This document shows, piece by piece, positions 36,595 through 45,804 of a stretch of 64,000 nucleotides of DNA. The notes beneath the pieces are model-generated. The model was not told the origin of the DNA and searched no databases. It saw nothing but the letters and a program-made list of their open reading frames with translations. A program made the position numbers and the translations under genes. Positions within the stretch are counted from its first letter, which is position 1. Each line of letters opens with the position of its first letter. Source of the stretch: Edaphobacter modestus (GTDB lineage Bacteria > Acidobacteriota > Terriglobia > Terriglobales > Acidobacteriaceae); contig NZ_SHKW01000001.1 in the NCBI RefSeq assembly GCF_004217555.1, positions 1,426,001 through 1,490,000 of the forward strand. Direction: 5' to 3'.

Positions 36595-36882
36595 GATCGC
36601 TTCCGCATCGAGGAAGTCGTTCTTGTTCGACTTCACGAAAGGCTTTACGAACTGAGCTGGAATCAGCTTCACATCATGGCCCTGTTCTCTCAGGATACGG
36701 CCAAAGAAGGTGAGCACCCGAACATGCCTCCATCCCGATCAAGGAAGTCTGCAGGTTGGCGGTAAACGTGATCAGCTGCTTCTGGGTGAACTTCTTCCGC
36801 AACAGTACCTTCCCAGCTGCGCTGAGGGCCACTAGGTGAAGGTCGTCTTGCCGAGATCAATGCCAACCGAACGAATCTGCAT
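36595..36882 (-). mobile_element. IS110-family transposase, N-terminal remnant
   Basis: The minus-strand reading from an ATG at 36882 gives MQIRSVGIDLGKTTF, then, after a one-base loss that creates a TAG, LVALSAAGKVLLRKKFTQKQ and LITFTANLQTSLIGMEA. Further on are FFGRILREQGHDVKLIPAQF and VKPFVKSNKNDFLDAEAIAE. This is the RuvC-like N-terminal domain of IS110 transposases (the D in GIDLGK). There are at least two frame breaks and the element stops at the junction with the IS6 piece, so it is dead. Confidence 0.78.
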
Positions 36883-36964
36883 ATCGATGATCCTCCTTGA
36901 ACCTGCCAACACGATCACTCACTTCAACGTGGAGATCAAGCGGCGGACTTTTCAGGCACAACGA

Positions 36965-36998
36965 GATAGTTTCCGGATCCCGTGATCCGGGAACTATC
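36965..36998. repeat. 34-bp imperfect palindrome
   Basis: GATAGTTTCCGGATC and GATCCGGGAACTATC are near-exact reverse complements separated by 4 bases, with one mismatch. It lies 83 bp upstream of the IS110 remnant's start and may be its subterminal structure or an unrelated REP-like sequence. Confidence 0.5.
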
Positions 36999-37473
36999 GC
37001 AAGTTCGGCGTAGGCGACAATACGCCCAGAATCCTCGGAACCCGACATTCAGCGAATCCCACGAATTCAGTAGAGAGTCGGCGTACAATCTGCTCTTGGA
37101 CATTGATCGAAGCACATCGCGAAAACGTGCGAACTCCCTCCACCATTCCGCGATCCCTGGGCGCGGTAACAACCCGCCTGTCCTGTGGCCAGGACGGAAA
37201 GGTCCAACGGCTGGCGGGCACGCAACCGTAATCGGCCTGTTTGAATCGTGGAAATGCTCTGTCTCCCAAGCTCAACTGGGAGCGGGCTATCGCTGGTGAA
37301 GCCCTCGTAGGCCATTGCATCAACTCTCGGAGCAATCTGCCGTTTCGAATAATTCAGTCTCCCAGCCTCTTTGCCACTGGGGAAACTCCTACTTGCCTCG
37401 CCTTGGCCCCACTCGTACCATCAAGCTGAAGAAGTGCCTATATTGACTTCGCCAACTCCCATGGAGGGTAACG
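36999..37473. other. Spacer without recognisable gene
   Basis: Several short frames are open, but none shows family text, codon bias or ribosome sites. It may contain the promoter of the gene at 37474, which has GGAGG at 37464-37468. Confidence 0.4.
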
Positions 37474-39393
37474 ATGAAGCAAATGGCCCGACTGATCATT
37501 CTCATCGCCTTCTTACTCTTCCCGTTCGAGTTGGTTATTGCTCAAGCGCAACCGGACCAGAACAAGGCGGTCCCGGTCCCTCCCAACAAGGCGAAAAGCG
37601 ACACCCTGGAACTTGGCAAATCCTATGCCTCGTTACGCCCTGAGCAAAAACAACTGGTAGACGACTTCATTCGCCGTTACAACGCCACGACCGGAAGCAA
37701 CCTTGTGCCCCAAGAGGCCTACAACAACGGCCGACTGTCCGTCCGCACCACGTTTGACGCCGTGACCCATGCTCTGCTAAACGCCAAGATGACGGATGCA
37801 ACTGGCAAGAGTCTGGGTCGAGCGATTGATCTGGTGGAAGCCGTTGACGAAGTGCTTGGAGAGCAATCCGGCGTAGGCGGTGACCGCCAGTTCCGTCTGT
37901 ATGTGTACCTAAAGCCCAATGCGGTTGACATTCTCAGCCGCAGCCAGGAGTTCTTGCGCGATAAGGACAACACCGTCTATCACGGGGGGTTTCCCATTTG
38001 TTACCGGCTGAAAAACGGACCACCATCGATTCAGTTCTCCATTTCGCGGGACCATAAACTGTCCGACATTGATGTCGACTATCGCGCTTCGGGCTTTCCT
38101 AAGGGCCTGGTCAATGGACACTTGTCCGCTGCCAACTCGGATGTCCGCGCGGGAAATAACCTGGACCGCCATGACGGTCGCTGGTCAGGTCTGAATGGCT
38201 GGTGGCGCAACGTCTTTGGACAGCTTGGATCTGGCGGGAAGCCGCAAGCGGAAAACGCCACCGCGAGCGTTGGCAATATTCCCTTAAATCCCGGCGTGAA
38301 AGCCGATCAGGGCGTCGATAAGAGCGCGCACGATTTTCTGCAAAGTTGGGTCGTGGAGAAGCAACCGAACAAGTCGGTTGCTTATTTTTCGCGCCAAAGC
38401 TATCCGTGTCTGGAGACGACGGTGCAGAAGACCAGCAAGTCCGCGCCGGAAGGCATGATTCGGCTGCGCACACTGATGGCAATGCAGAAATTCAGCGATA
38501 GCATTGGCAAGGCAAATTCCGTTGCCGACGTATTCGATCCTGCCGCCAAGTCGTCGCAAGCATTGAAAGAGGCAAAGAACGCGTATGCGTCGGAATTCCT
38601 GCTAGTGAGCGTGCCGGCGGACATGGAACCGGACGAGAAATGCGTTGCCCCACTGAGCGATGATCCGGGTAATCGCTCTAAGGAGAAGTACTTTGCCACC
38701 GCGTTTCGCGCAAAGCAGGGAGATAGCCGGAACAAGGTTATGACCCTGCTTTGGGCTCAAGAGGGCGATTATTGGAAGATCACCGCCATCCGCCTCGAAG
38801 ATGGCGGCGATGCGGGCATCGTCCCCAAGAACGCTGCGGCTCAGGCCGAACCCTCAGTGGAAGAACCGCGGGCCATCGCCGGTGATCCCGCCGCTGGAAA
38901 CGACATCCTGGCCTTCTACCAGACTTGGATCATGAAACGGGATGTTATCCGGGCTTCCACCTTTGCCTCACCGCGCTCCTATCAGTGCCTGCCCGCCCCC
39001 TCCAAAGACCAGCAGAAAATGACGCCTATCGCCAGAATCCAGTCTGGGCTTCAACAGCCGCTCGAGAGAATTCCATCCGGTGCGAATCTCTCAGACATGA
39101 TGTCTGGTCTGCAGCCCCGCAATGATCTACTGCCCCCAGTCCAACAGGAAAACTCCAAGGCTTTCGCGATCATGGCCGTGCCGGACCAGATGGCCGATAG
39201 CTTTCTGTGTCAAAATCGTCAACCGCACCAGGATGCACCGGACTTGAAGCCTGCTGATGCAAAATACGGAGCTTATTACCTCTCCGCCAGTCGATTGAAC
39301 TATGGGCAGGAAGAATCACCCGCTCTTTTGTTGTTGTGGACCAAAGAGGGAGTGGGTTGGAAGGTCGTTGCCTGGGCAGTGGAGCTTCCATGA
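37474..39393 (+). CDS. Large exported protein with a duplicated C-terminal module
   Basis: 639 residues, ATG at 37474 preceded by GGAGG. A signal peptide is clear (LIILIAFLLFPFELVIAQA). Residues 45-200 form an N-terminal domain (SYASLRPEQKQLVDDFIRRY, later LYVYLKPNAVDILSR). Two related modules follow. Module 1, about 285-450, begins HDFLQSWVVEKQPNKSVAYF and goes on SRQSYPCLE; module 2, about 475-639, begins ILAFYQTWIMKRDVIRASTF and goes on ASPRSYQCLP. Each ends in a strand pair (TLLWAQEGDYWKITAI and LLLWTKEGVGWKVVAW). They look like divergent copies of one alpha+beta domain. I recognise no family. Base composition is lower in GC than the nuo region. Confidence 0.7.
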   Translation: MKQMARLIILIAFLLFPFELVIAQAQPDQNKAVPVPPNKAKSDTLELGKSYASLRPEQKQLVDDFIRRYNATTGSNLVPQEAYNNGRLSVRTTFDAVTHALLNAKMTDATGKSLGRAIDLVEAVDEVLGEQSGVGGDRQFRLYVYLKPNAVDILSRSQEFLRDKDNTVYHGGFPICYRLKNGPPSIQFSISRDHKLSDIDVDYRASGFPKGLVNGHLSAANSDVRAGNNLDRHDGRWSGLNGWWRNVFGQLGSGGKPQAENATASVGNIPLNPGVKADQGVDKSAHDFLQSWVVEKQPNKSVAYFSRQSYPCLETTVQKTSKSAPEGMIRLRTLMAMQKFSDSIGKANSVADVFDPAAKSSQALKEAKNAYASEFLLVSVPADMEPDEKCVAPLSDDPGNRSKEKYFATAFRAKQGDSRNKVMTLLWAQEGDYWKITAIRLEDGGDAGIVPKNAAAQAEPSVEEPRAIAGDPAAGNDILAFYQTWIMKRDVIRASTFASPRSYQCLPAPSKDQQKMTPIARIQSGLQQPLERIPSGANLSDMMSGLQPRNDLLPPVQQENSKAFAIMAVPDQMADSFLCQNRQPHQDAPDLKPADAKYGAYYLSASRLNYGQEESPALLLLWTKEGVGWKVVAWAVELP

Positions 39394-39587
39394 CTTCGCT
39401 ATTTCGCTGACTTTAGCGAAAGCCTTTCAGGCAGGGCACTTTGCAAGGACTGCCACCGGGTGCGCCCGGTCCAGATGGGATGGAAATACGGGCCAGAACT
39501 ATAACGTTCACTTTAGGTCAGATTTCGACTCTCGGTCAGCCATATGCCGAAAGCATCCTTGAAAGGGCGGAAGAATACGACAAATCA

Positions 39588-41219
39588 ATGCAATTTAATA
39601 AACGTGCTCTGAAGATCGCTGGAATCGCCGTCGCGGCAGTGGTCGTAATACTGATCGCGCTACCGCTTTTCATCAACATCAACAGCTTCCGACCGAAGAT
39701 CGAGTCGGAACTGACGAGTGCCTTGGGACGGCCCGTGACGTTGGGAGAGATGAGCTTTTCGCTCTTCAGCGGCAACGTCGGCGTGAAGAATGTCAGCATC
39801 GCCGACGATCCGGCCTTCAGCAAATCACCGTTTATAACAATGAAGTCGTTGGAGGTCGGCGTCGAGGTAATGCCGCTTATCTTCTCCAAGCAACTAAGCA
39901 TAACGGGGATCGAGCTTGAGGAGCCCCAGATTACTTTGCTTAGAGCTTCTGATGGAACCTGGAACTTTTCCAGTATCGGCGGAGCAAACAAGAACAACCC
40001 TCCTGATCCGGCGAAGTCGGGTGGCTCACAGAACCTCTCGATCGCCAAGCTGGAGATCAAAGATGGAAAGTTATCGGTCGGCAAAGTCAACTCCACGGCG
40101 AAGCCGCAGGTTTACGACAAGCTAAACGCAGAAGTTTCAAACTTCTCTTTAGCTTCTCAGTTCCCGTTCGGGCTGACCATCAACTTGCCCGGAGGTGGCG
40201 ATGCCAAGCTCACCGGCAGAGCGGGACCGATCAATCCGCAGGACTCGGCCAAGACTCCTTTCGACGCCCCAATGAAGGTGAGGGGTTTGGATCTCGCAGC
40301 CTCGGGCTTCGTCGATCCGGGGAGCGGCATCGCCGGCTCTGTCGATCTTGAGGGAACGTTGAACTCGAATGGCAGTCAGGCCAAGGCAGTGGGCACCATC
40401 ACCTGCGAAAAGCTCAAGCTTTCACCCAAAGGGTCACCGTCTCCGAAAGTCGTGACGGTCAAATACGCAATTGACGAAGACCTCGACCGACAGGTCGGCA
40501 CCATCACCCAAGGGGACATAGCAATCGGCAAGTCAGTCGCTCGGCTCACGGGTGGATTTCAGGCCCAGGGCGAAACGCAGGTGATGAACCTGAAGCTTAG
40601 CGCCCCGAACATGTCGGTCGATGAGCTGGAAGCGCTGCTCCCAGCCCTTGGCGTAATGCTTCCTTCAGGATCGAAGTTGAATGGTGGAACACTGTCGGCC
40701 GACTTGGCAATCAGCGGTTCACTCGACAACTTGGTGATTGCCGGCCCGGTGCGGATGTCGAACACGAAGTTGGCCGGTTTCGATATGGGTTCGAAATTAG
40801 GCGCTTTACCAGCATTTAGTGGAAAAGCCTCCTCTAATCCCGACACAACCATTCAAAATGCCAGCTTGAATGCACGCATCGCTCCAGACGTGACGAGGGC
40901 CGACGCCATCAATGTGACGATGCCATCCCTCGGCGTGGTGACGGGAGCCGGTACGATTAGCCCCAACGGTGCGCTCGATTTCAGTATGATTGCCGACTTG
41001 CAGACCAATAGATCCGAAGCACGGGCGGAGAGAACGGGTCGGGGCGGCGATCAGGGAGGCGTGTCCTTCAGGATTCAAGGGACAACATCGAACCCAAGCT
41101 TTGTTGCGGACGTAGGGAGTTTAGCCGGAAACGTTGCAAAGGGGGCGATACAGAGATCTGTCTCAGAAAAAACCGGCGACAAGACAGGCGGCATCTTGCC
41201 GAAGAGGAGGCCGAGATAG
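39588..41219 (+). CDS. AsmA-family protein
   Basis: 543 residues from the ATG at 39588. A single N-terminal helix (IAGIAVAAVVVILIALPLFI) is followed by the AsmA signature NINSFRPKIESELTSALGRP and VTLGEMSFSLFSGNVGVKNV, then long beta-rich text with repeated strand-turn units. AsmA-like proteins are inner-membrane-anchored, extend into the periplasm as beta-taco structures and take part in lipid transport or outer-membrane assembly. The end (RSVSEKTGDKTGGILPKRRP) is basic. The frame is open upstream to 39441, but that stretch is unlike the family. It follows the preceding gene by about 195 bp on the same strand. Confidence 0.85.
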   Translation: MQFNKRALKIAGIAVAAVVVILIALPLFININSFRPKIESELTSALGRPVTLGEMSFSLFSGNVGVKNVSIADDPAFSKSPFITMKSLEVGVEVMPLIFSKQLSITGIELEEPQITLLRASDGTWNFSSIGGANKNNPPDPAKSGGSQNLSIAKLEIKDGKLSVGKVNSTAKPQVYDKLNAEVSNFSLASQFPFGLTINLPGGGDAKLTGRAGPINPQDSAKTPFDAPMKVRGLDLAASGFVDPGSGIAGSVDLEGTLNSNGSQAKAVGTITCEKLKLSPKGSPSPKVVTVKYAIDEDLDRQVGTITQGDIAIGKSVARLTGGFQAQGETQVMNLKLSAPNMSVDELEALLPALGVMLPSGSKLNGGTLSADLAISGSLDNLVIAGPVRMSNTKLAGFDMGSKLGALPAFSGKASSNPDTTIQNASLNARIAPDVTRADAINVTMPSLGVVTGAGTISPNGALDFSMIADLQTNRSEARAERTGRGGDQGGVSFRIQGTTSNPSFVADVGSLAGNVAKGAIQRSVSEKTGDKTGGILPKRRPR

Positions 41220-41525
41220 GGCTGCGCGTGGAACAACTTCAATTAACTCGAATCAAATGGAAGACATTGGCGATGTATTGACCACGCCGGAACGAAGTCC
41301 CAATTGGTCCGGGAGGTTCGGCAAGATCTGAGACGACAAAAGTTCGAAAATCGTCCACTAGAGCCGACCATTTAAAATCCACGCGTCTTTTCAGCGAGTT
41401 ACAACGGGCCCCATTTGTCACTTTAGAAATTCGTCACGGAAAGATGATGATTCTTCGAGATGTACTGCCTGGCGGCGCATAAGCACCGGTAGCGGTTGAA
41501 GCGGTCGGCTGCTCGATAGTTATAG
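41220..41525. other. Spacer between converging genes
   Basis: No gene seen. The flanking genes converge here. No clear stem-plus-T terminator was found. Confidence 0.4.
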
Positions 41526-41972
41526 TTATTGTGTTGGCGTACTAAGAGCCGCTACTACATTGGCATGAGAAAAGGGCATCTTCGCCGCAAGCATCGTCTG
41601 TCGTTCACTACGGGTAGGCATAAACTCGCTGTATCCGCTCCTACCCGGAATCCATACCTGGAATAAGTAGTGGCTGCTTCCATAACGATGGAAGACGAGA
41701 CGTCCCCGGGACTGAATGACATCTACCCACGCCGGAGACACCATCAGGAATTGGCTCTTGCCGGTACTGGCGTCGTGTAAGACCAGAAAGCGGTTGGAGA
41801 CCAACTTGATCTGATATTTGCCTGCAACCATGCGCTGATTGTTTACCGAGAACTCAAAGGGGACACTGGCAGTCACGTCCTCCTGAGCTTGCGCCGCAGG
41901 GGTTGGTGCAAATGGACCCGCGATGAGCGGGATAACGAGAAGCAACTTGCCTATTGTTGAGATGCGAGACAT
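41526..41972 (-). CDS. Small exported protein of unknown function
   Basis: 148 residues from the ATG at 41972, which has a perfect AAGGAGG 6 nt upstream. The signal peptide is GKLLLVIPLIAGPFAPTPAA followed by QAQ. The mature domain SVPFEFSVNNQRMVAGKYQI, then LVSNRFLVLHDASTGKSQFL and VFHRYGSSHYLFQVWIPGRS, resembles a family of short secreted beta-sandwich proteins I associate with Acidobacteriota. Function unknown. A 25-bp palindrome lies 50 bp upstream of the start, so expression may be controlled. Confidence 0.72.
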   Translation of the reverse strand: MSRISTIGKLLLVIPLIAGPFAPTPAAQAQEDVTASVPFEFSVNNQRMVAGKYQIKLVSNRFLVLHDASTGKSQFLMVSPAWVDVIQSRGRLVFHRYGSSHYLFQVWIPGRSGYSEFMPTRSERQTMLAAKMPFSHANVVAALSTPTQ

Positions 41973-42022
41973 GGTGTACCTCCTTAATGAGTCAGCGGCC
42001 GGACTCTCTTGTTGACCGCGGT

Positions 42023-42047
42023 TGTATGCGTAATCTGCACGCATACA
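42023..42047 (-). promoter_or_regulatory. Palindromic operator candidate before the gene at 41972
   Basis: TGTATGCGT (42023-42031) and ACGCATACA (42039-42047) are exact 9-bp reverse complements around a 7-nt centre. The size and spacing suit a dimeric repressor or activator site. Confidence 0.5.
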
Positions 42048-42190
42048 GCGATCGGTTCAATACACCGGAGGTAAATCGCCAATCGAATTTCTATCGTCAT
42101 CCATGTCATTGATTCATTGCAGCCTGGATCAATCGATATGCGTCCGCCAGATCGCCTTTGGCCGCTGTGATGACAACGGGGGTGGGGTCT

Positions 42191-42568
42191 TCATCGTTCC
42201 GGCTCTGTTTCATTATATTCGCGGGTTTGCACAACTTTCAGAGCGGCGAAGAATAGACCTCGAATCCTTGTCGGTCGATGTCGTCCAAACATGATGGGGC
42301 TGAGTATGAGTAGTGCACGGATGTTGCGCCTCTTCACCATCACATCCAGGTCGCCAGTGTCACGCCCGTAACTTTTCGGCAGCGCGATGCCGTTCAGCGG
42401 CGGAGGCGGTTCGTCTGGCGAATATGCTGGCTGCGTAGGAACCGCCTGCTTTGCCTGCTCCATACTGGCCGGGGATGTAGCTTTCTTGCCGCAGGCAATC
42501 AGAAGAAGAGCAAAAAAGGCAGAGACCAACAACAGAGCCTGGCGGGACGAAGTCGAGGTCGGGGACAT
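42191..42568 (-). pseudogene. Lipoprotein fragment resembling the start of an MltF-type transglycosylase
   Basis: The reading from the ATG at 42568 gives a lipoprotein signal with lipobox LLIACG (LLLVSAFFALLLIACGKKAT) and then a proline-rich linker. GIALPKSYGRDTGDLDVMVK followed by RRNIRALLILSP matches the beginning of soluble-lytic-transglycosylase or MltF-like proteins, which have a solute-binding domain first. After that the frame degrades: YDIDRQG-like text appears in another frame and IRGLFFAALK returns in this one. Only about 125 codons remain of a protein that should exceed 400. Most likely a decayed 5' fragment; a short lipoprotein is the alternative. Confidence 0.5.
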
Positions 42569-42634
42569 TCATTTTCTCCTCTACTGAGATTCCCGGATGC
42601 TACTCTTCTGGCGCGCCTTTTAGATTGATATCCG

Positions 42635-44020
42635 CTACAACAGGAACTCCAGGCCAGCGCCCTTTTCTGGCTCCGTCGAAAGGCGCCCGGAACGAATAGC
42701 CTTCTGAAAGGTTTCGAAGTCACGCTCCGCCTGGTCAGCGTAGGCTTCCGCATATTGCGCCAAGGCGCTATCGAACTGATCCGTCGATCCCAGGTATCCG
42801 GAGATCATTGCAGCATCGCCAGCTTTAGCGTGAGCTCGCGCAAGAGCCCAGCCACACACGGTGGCGTAGGCAACCAGGGTGGTAGGCCGAAAGGTATCGA
42901 TCTCGACGGAGACCTTCATGTCACGGAACTGACGAATGTAGAAATCGTGCTCTTTGCTGCGAGCCCAACCGAGAAAGATATCGCTTACGCCTTGCATGAG
43001 ACGTTGGCCCTCCACGACTCGGAGACCCTGATGCACATAGCGGCTCTTTCCACGGGGTGACTCAAGCACGGACCTGCGCGCTTCCTTGACTTGAAGGAAA
43101 AGTGGATCGTTTTCGTCAGCGAGAAGGAGCGCGAGAAAACAGCGCGTGCCGACGCTCCCTACTCCAACAACTTTTATTGCACTGTCCTGAAGCTGATAGC
43201 ACCCTAACAACTGTCGTTTCTCCGGTGCCAGTGACTTCTTGTACTGCTCGATAAATTTTGCGTGCCCTTTCTCGACATTCTCAGCATATTCCTCGAAATG
43301 ATAGATGACTGGTGGGTTGTCCTTAATTTTCCGGCCTCCATTCCCGGCCGCAGTAAGCTTCGGAACAACAGCCTCGGAGTTTTGCGAGCGGGCCTGCTTT
43401 TGCTTCCTGGACAACCGGGCTGATACATCCTGATTGTTTCGGAAGTGATCTTTCAGATCGTCGATGCTGATTCTTGCATACCAAGCGTCGAGCACTTTCA
43501 TTTCTGCGAACTCAGACATCCGCTCGCGATAGGACGCAGCTGCCTCTCGCGCAGCCTGATGCGCCACTGTTTTGGAAAAACCCCGGTCCCTGGCTGCCAG
43601 TATCAGGCTGGCTCCCAGACGCTTTATGTCCCATTCCCATGGACCAGGGAAAGTTTCGTCGAAGTCGTTGATATCGAAGACCAACACTCTTTCGGGTGAG
43701 GCGAAGCCGCCGAAGTTCGCCAGGTGGCAATCGCCGCATGCCTGAACCATAATCCCCGACACAGACGCATTTGCCAGGTCTCGCGCCTGGAGGATCGCCG
43801 CGCCGCGGAAGAACGTGAAAGGCGAGACCGCCATCCTCTGATATTTAACCGGGATCAGAGCCGGAATTCGATCGGCGTCCGATCCCTCAAGCAGTTTGAT
43901 TATGTCTTGCGACTTGGAACGAGGTTTCCATTCAGACTGCGAGGTGCGTGGGAGCTTTTCGCGAAGCGCTTTTCCTCGTTTGCGCCTTTCGATCTTGGAA
44001 GAGACGGCAGCAGATTCCAT
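42635..44020 (-). CDS. DUF2252 family protein
   Basis: 461 residues from the ATG at 44020, with TAGGAGGG 5 nt upstream. Family text: ALIPVKYQRMAVSPFTFFRG, CGDCHLANFGGFASPERVLV, FDINDFDETFPGPWEWDIKR and VVGVGSVGTRCFLALLLADE. DUF2252 proteins have a kinase-like (aminoglycoside phosphotransferase-like) fold. The GDCHLANFG and FDINDFDE segments sit where the catalytic and metal-binding loops of such kinases are, so phosphotransfer is possible but unproven. It is flanked by small exported proteins. Confidence 0.87.
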   Translation of the reverse strand: MESAAVSSKIERRKRGKALREKLPRTSQSEWKPRSKSQDIIKLLEGSDADRIPALIPVKYQRMAVSPFTFFRGAAILQARDLANASVSGIMVQACGDCHLANFGGFASPERVLVFDINDFDETFPGPWEWDIKRLGASLILAARDRGFSKTVAHQAAREAAASYRERMSEFAEMKVLDAWYARISIDDLKDHFRNNQDVSARLSRKQKQARSQNSEAVVPKLTAAGNGGRKIKDNPPVIYHFEEYAENVEKGHAKFIEQYKKSLAPEKRQLLGCYQLQDSAIKVVGVGSVGTRCFLALLLADENDPLFLQVKEARRSVLESPRGKSRYVHQGLRVVEGQRLMQGVSDIFLGWARSKEHDFYIRQFRDMKVSVEIDTFRPTTLVAYATVCGWALARAHAKAGDAAMISGYLGSTDQFDSALAQYAEAYADQAERDFETFQKAIRSGRLSTEPEKGAGLEFLL

Positions 44021-44679
44021 TGTGACCCTCCTACTTAACCCCATTTGAAAGTCGATATGCTTCAAGGCCTTAACCGACGGTTACAGAATCAGGATCGGAA
44101 CTGTAATCAAGAAACGTACGTTCACGGCAAGGTCCCGAAGGAACGGATTTTGATGTCGTGTCCCCAGGCCAGTCCTTGCAAGAGTGACAAGAGAAGCAGG
44201 GGAAGCCACGTAATCAGAATGACGACGAAGGCTCTCCGGACGACGCGTCACCGTTCATCTCCGGCCTGGCCCAGGCGAACCAGGAGCCAATGCAGCGGGC
44301 CGCCGCGAGTGATCGAGAAATCTTCTGCTATCGAGGACCTTACCTGAGCCATGGCAATTACCTGCCCAATCACAGGGACTTTCCTTGCCGATCATAAGCG
44401 CTTGTACGCGACGTAGTACCTGTAGAGATTGCTCAAATATTGAACTGTATGCCGACCTAACATCAACTGAGTGCCAGCCGCAGGAGTTGTCTTGCCATTG
44501 ACGATCACGATCAGAATGTTGAACGACAAGACTTGCGAGAAACTTTCTACCTCAGTGCGAAACCATATTTTCGAACACAATGACTTCCCATATCGCGACT
44601 GTGGCGTCACTAGCCTTGTGGTTGCCGACGACCGCGCGAATGTCGCCCGGCCGTCCGGCAATTGAGTCCCATGCAAGCC
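44021..44679. other. Long spacer with one doubtful frame
   Basis: No supported gene. On the minus strand 44676-44392 a 94-codon frame ends in TQLMLGRHTVQYLSNLYRYY and looks protein-like at its end, but I recognise no family and see no ribosome site. It may be the relic of a lost gene. Confidence 0.35.
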
Positions 44680-45060
44680 TCACTGCGTCACTGCTTTGGC
44701 CGTTGCTTTGCCGGCGTCTTTTACGCCGACGGCTGTCTTCTCACCAGCCTTCTCCGTGTAATTGACGGTAACCTTAGTCCCTACTTTGGCGCCCATGTAA
44801 GTGTCTACGCTGCCCTTCTCTACGCCTTTTCCGGTTTCCTTGGCACCCTTCACGGCCGTCTGATCCGTGTACTTAATGGTGTGTTCCGTACCGTCAGCCG
44901 CCTTGACGACCACGGTCTTCGAATCTCTATCGATACTCTTCACAATTCCACTCACTGCGTGAACCACATCCTGTGCGGAAGCGCCTTGCCAGGCAATAGC
45001 CATGGCCAGGGCAAACAATCCGGAGAGCAACCCTTTTAATCGCTTTGAACGAAACAGCAT
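44680..45060 (-). CDS. Small exported protein of unknown function
   Basis: 126 residues from the ATG at 45060, with AAGGAGG upstream. The signal peptide is LLSGLFALAMAIAWQGASAQ. The mature part is one small beta-barrel-like domain (AVSGIVKSIDRDSKTVVVKA, then ADGTEHTIKYTDQTAV) followed by VGTKVTVNYTEKAGEKTAVG and an Ala/Lys-rich tail. The alternating strand pattern recalls short OB-like secreted domains such as DUF5666. Function unknown. Confidence 0.7.
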   Translation of the reverse strand: MLFRSKRLKGLLSGLFALAMAIAWQGASAQDVVHAVSGIVKSIDRDSKTVVVKAADGTEHTIKYTDQTAVKGAKETGKGVEKGSVDTYMGAKVGTKVTVNYTEKAGEKTAVGVKDAGKATAKAVTQ

Positions 45061-45083
45061 CGCAACCTCCTTGTACATCTGTG

Positions 45084-45099
45084 CGTGTTATCGTACACG
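45084..45099 (-). promoter_or_regulatory. Short inverted repeat upstream of the gene at 45060
   Basis: CGTGT and ACACG flank TATCGT (45084-45099). It lies 24 bp before the ATG, next to the ribosome site, and could be an operator or chance. Confidence 0.3.
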
Positions 45100-45197
45100 T
45101 TACTGTTGATGACTAGTTGAAGGGAACATTCTTGAGGGTGTCCAGTCAGCCGCAAGCATAAATCGATCTCTCTCACAGTCGAATCACGACGAGGCGT

Positions 45198-45698
45198 TCA
45201 TTTTCCGCCGATGACAATTACCTCCGCACTTGTTTCTTTGCACATTCCATAGATTGCCCCTGACATGCAAGCTCCCACAGAATACCTGTAGCATCCTGGG
45301 ATCTTTGCCACGACATTAACGGATCGGTCGGAACCGCCGATGATGGCTCCCGCCGGTTCAAAAGGCGATGGAGTGCCTGGGTCAACAATGAAGCCAACGT
45401 TCTTGGCTGTGCTCTTCCAAGTCACCGTCGTGCCGACCGTCACACAGAAGGGCGCATTACTCTTAGCGTTCTGGGTATTGGGAGTAGAAGAAGCACCATC
45501 GCCAGTCCGTTTCACGTCGACGATGCACGGGGTGGAAGATGATCCACATGTGTTGGCCGCTTTGCATAATTGCGCAGAATTTGGCTCTGAACATGCGTGT
45601 TTGTCGCTCTTCGACTGCGCCCCTGCAACATTCGCCAGAAAAACGAGCGGTAATGACAGCAGAGTACACCCGATTGCAAAGCATCGATGAATCGTCAT
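45198..45698 (-). CDS. Cysteine-rich exported protein, perhaps cupredoxin-like
   Basis: 166 residues. The signal peptide is FAIGCTLLSLPLVFLANVAG followed by AQ. The mature part has about seven cysteines. VTVGTTVTWKSTAKNVGFIV is like the strand pair of cupredoxin folds that precedes the first metal ligand. VVAKIPGCYRYSVGACMSGA followed by IYGMCKETSAEVIVIGG resembles the end of such a domain, but the His and Met ligand set is not clear. It could be a disulfide-bonded secreted protein without metal. No partner gene is obvious. Confidence 0.65.
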   Translation of the reverse strand: MTIHRCFAIGCTLLSLPLVFLANVAGAQSKSDKHACSEPNSAQLCKAANTCGSSSTPCIVDVKRTGDGASSTPNTQNAKSNAPFCVTVGTTVTWKSTAKNVGFIVDPGTPSPFEPAGAIIGGSDRSVNVVAKIPGCYRYSVGACMSGAIYGMCKETSAEVIVIGGK

Positions 45699-45804
45699 AA
45701 CACCTCACACTGTGGCATTCACTTAAATCCATAATTGGGGCACTCGTGATCTCCGAGCAGCGGAATTAGCTGAGCGGAAAAGCAAGAAAGACAGTAAATC
45801 CGGC

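Noticed and set aside
44392..44676. 94-codon minus-strand frame ending in a protein-like segment
   Set aside because: No ribosome site and no recognised family; possibly a relic, so noted only within the spacer.
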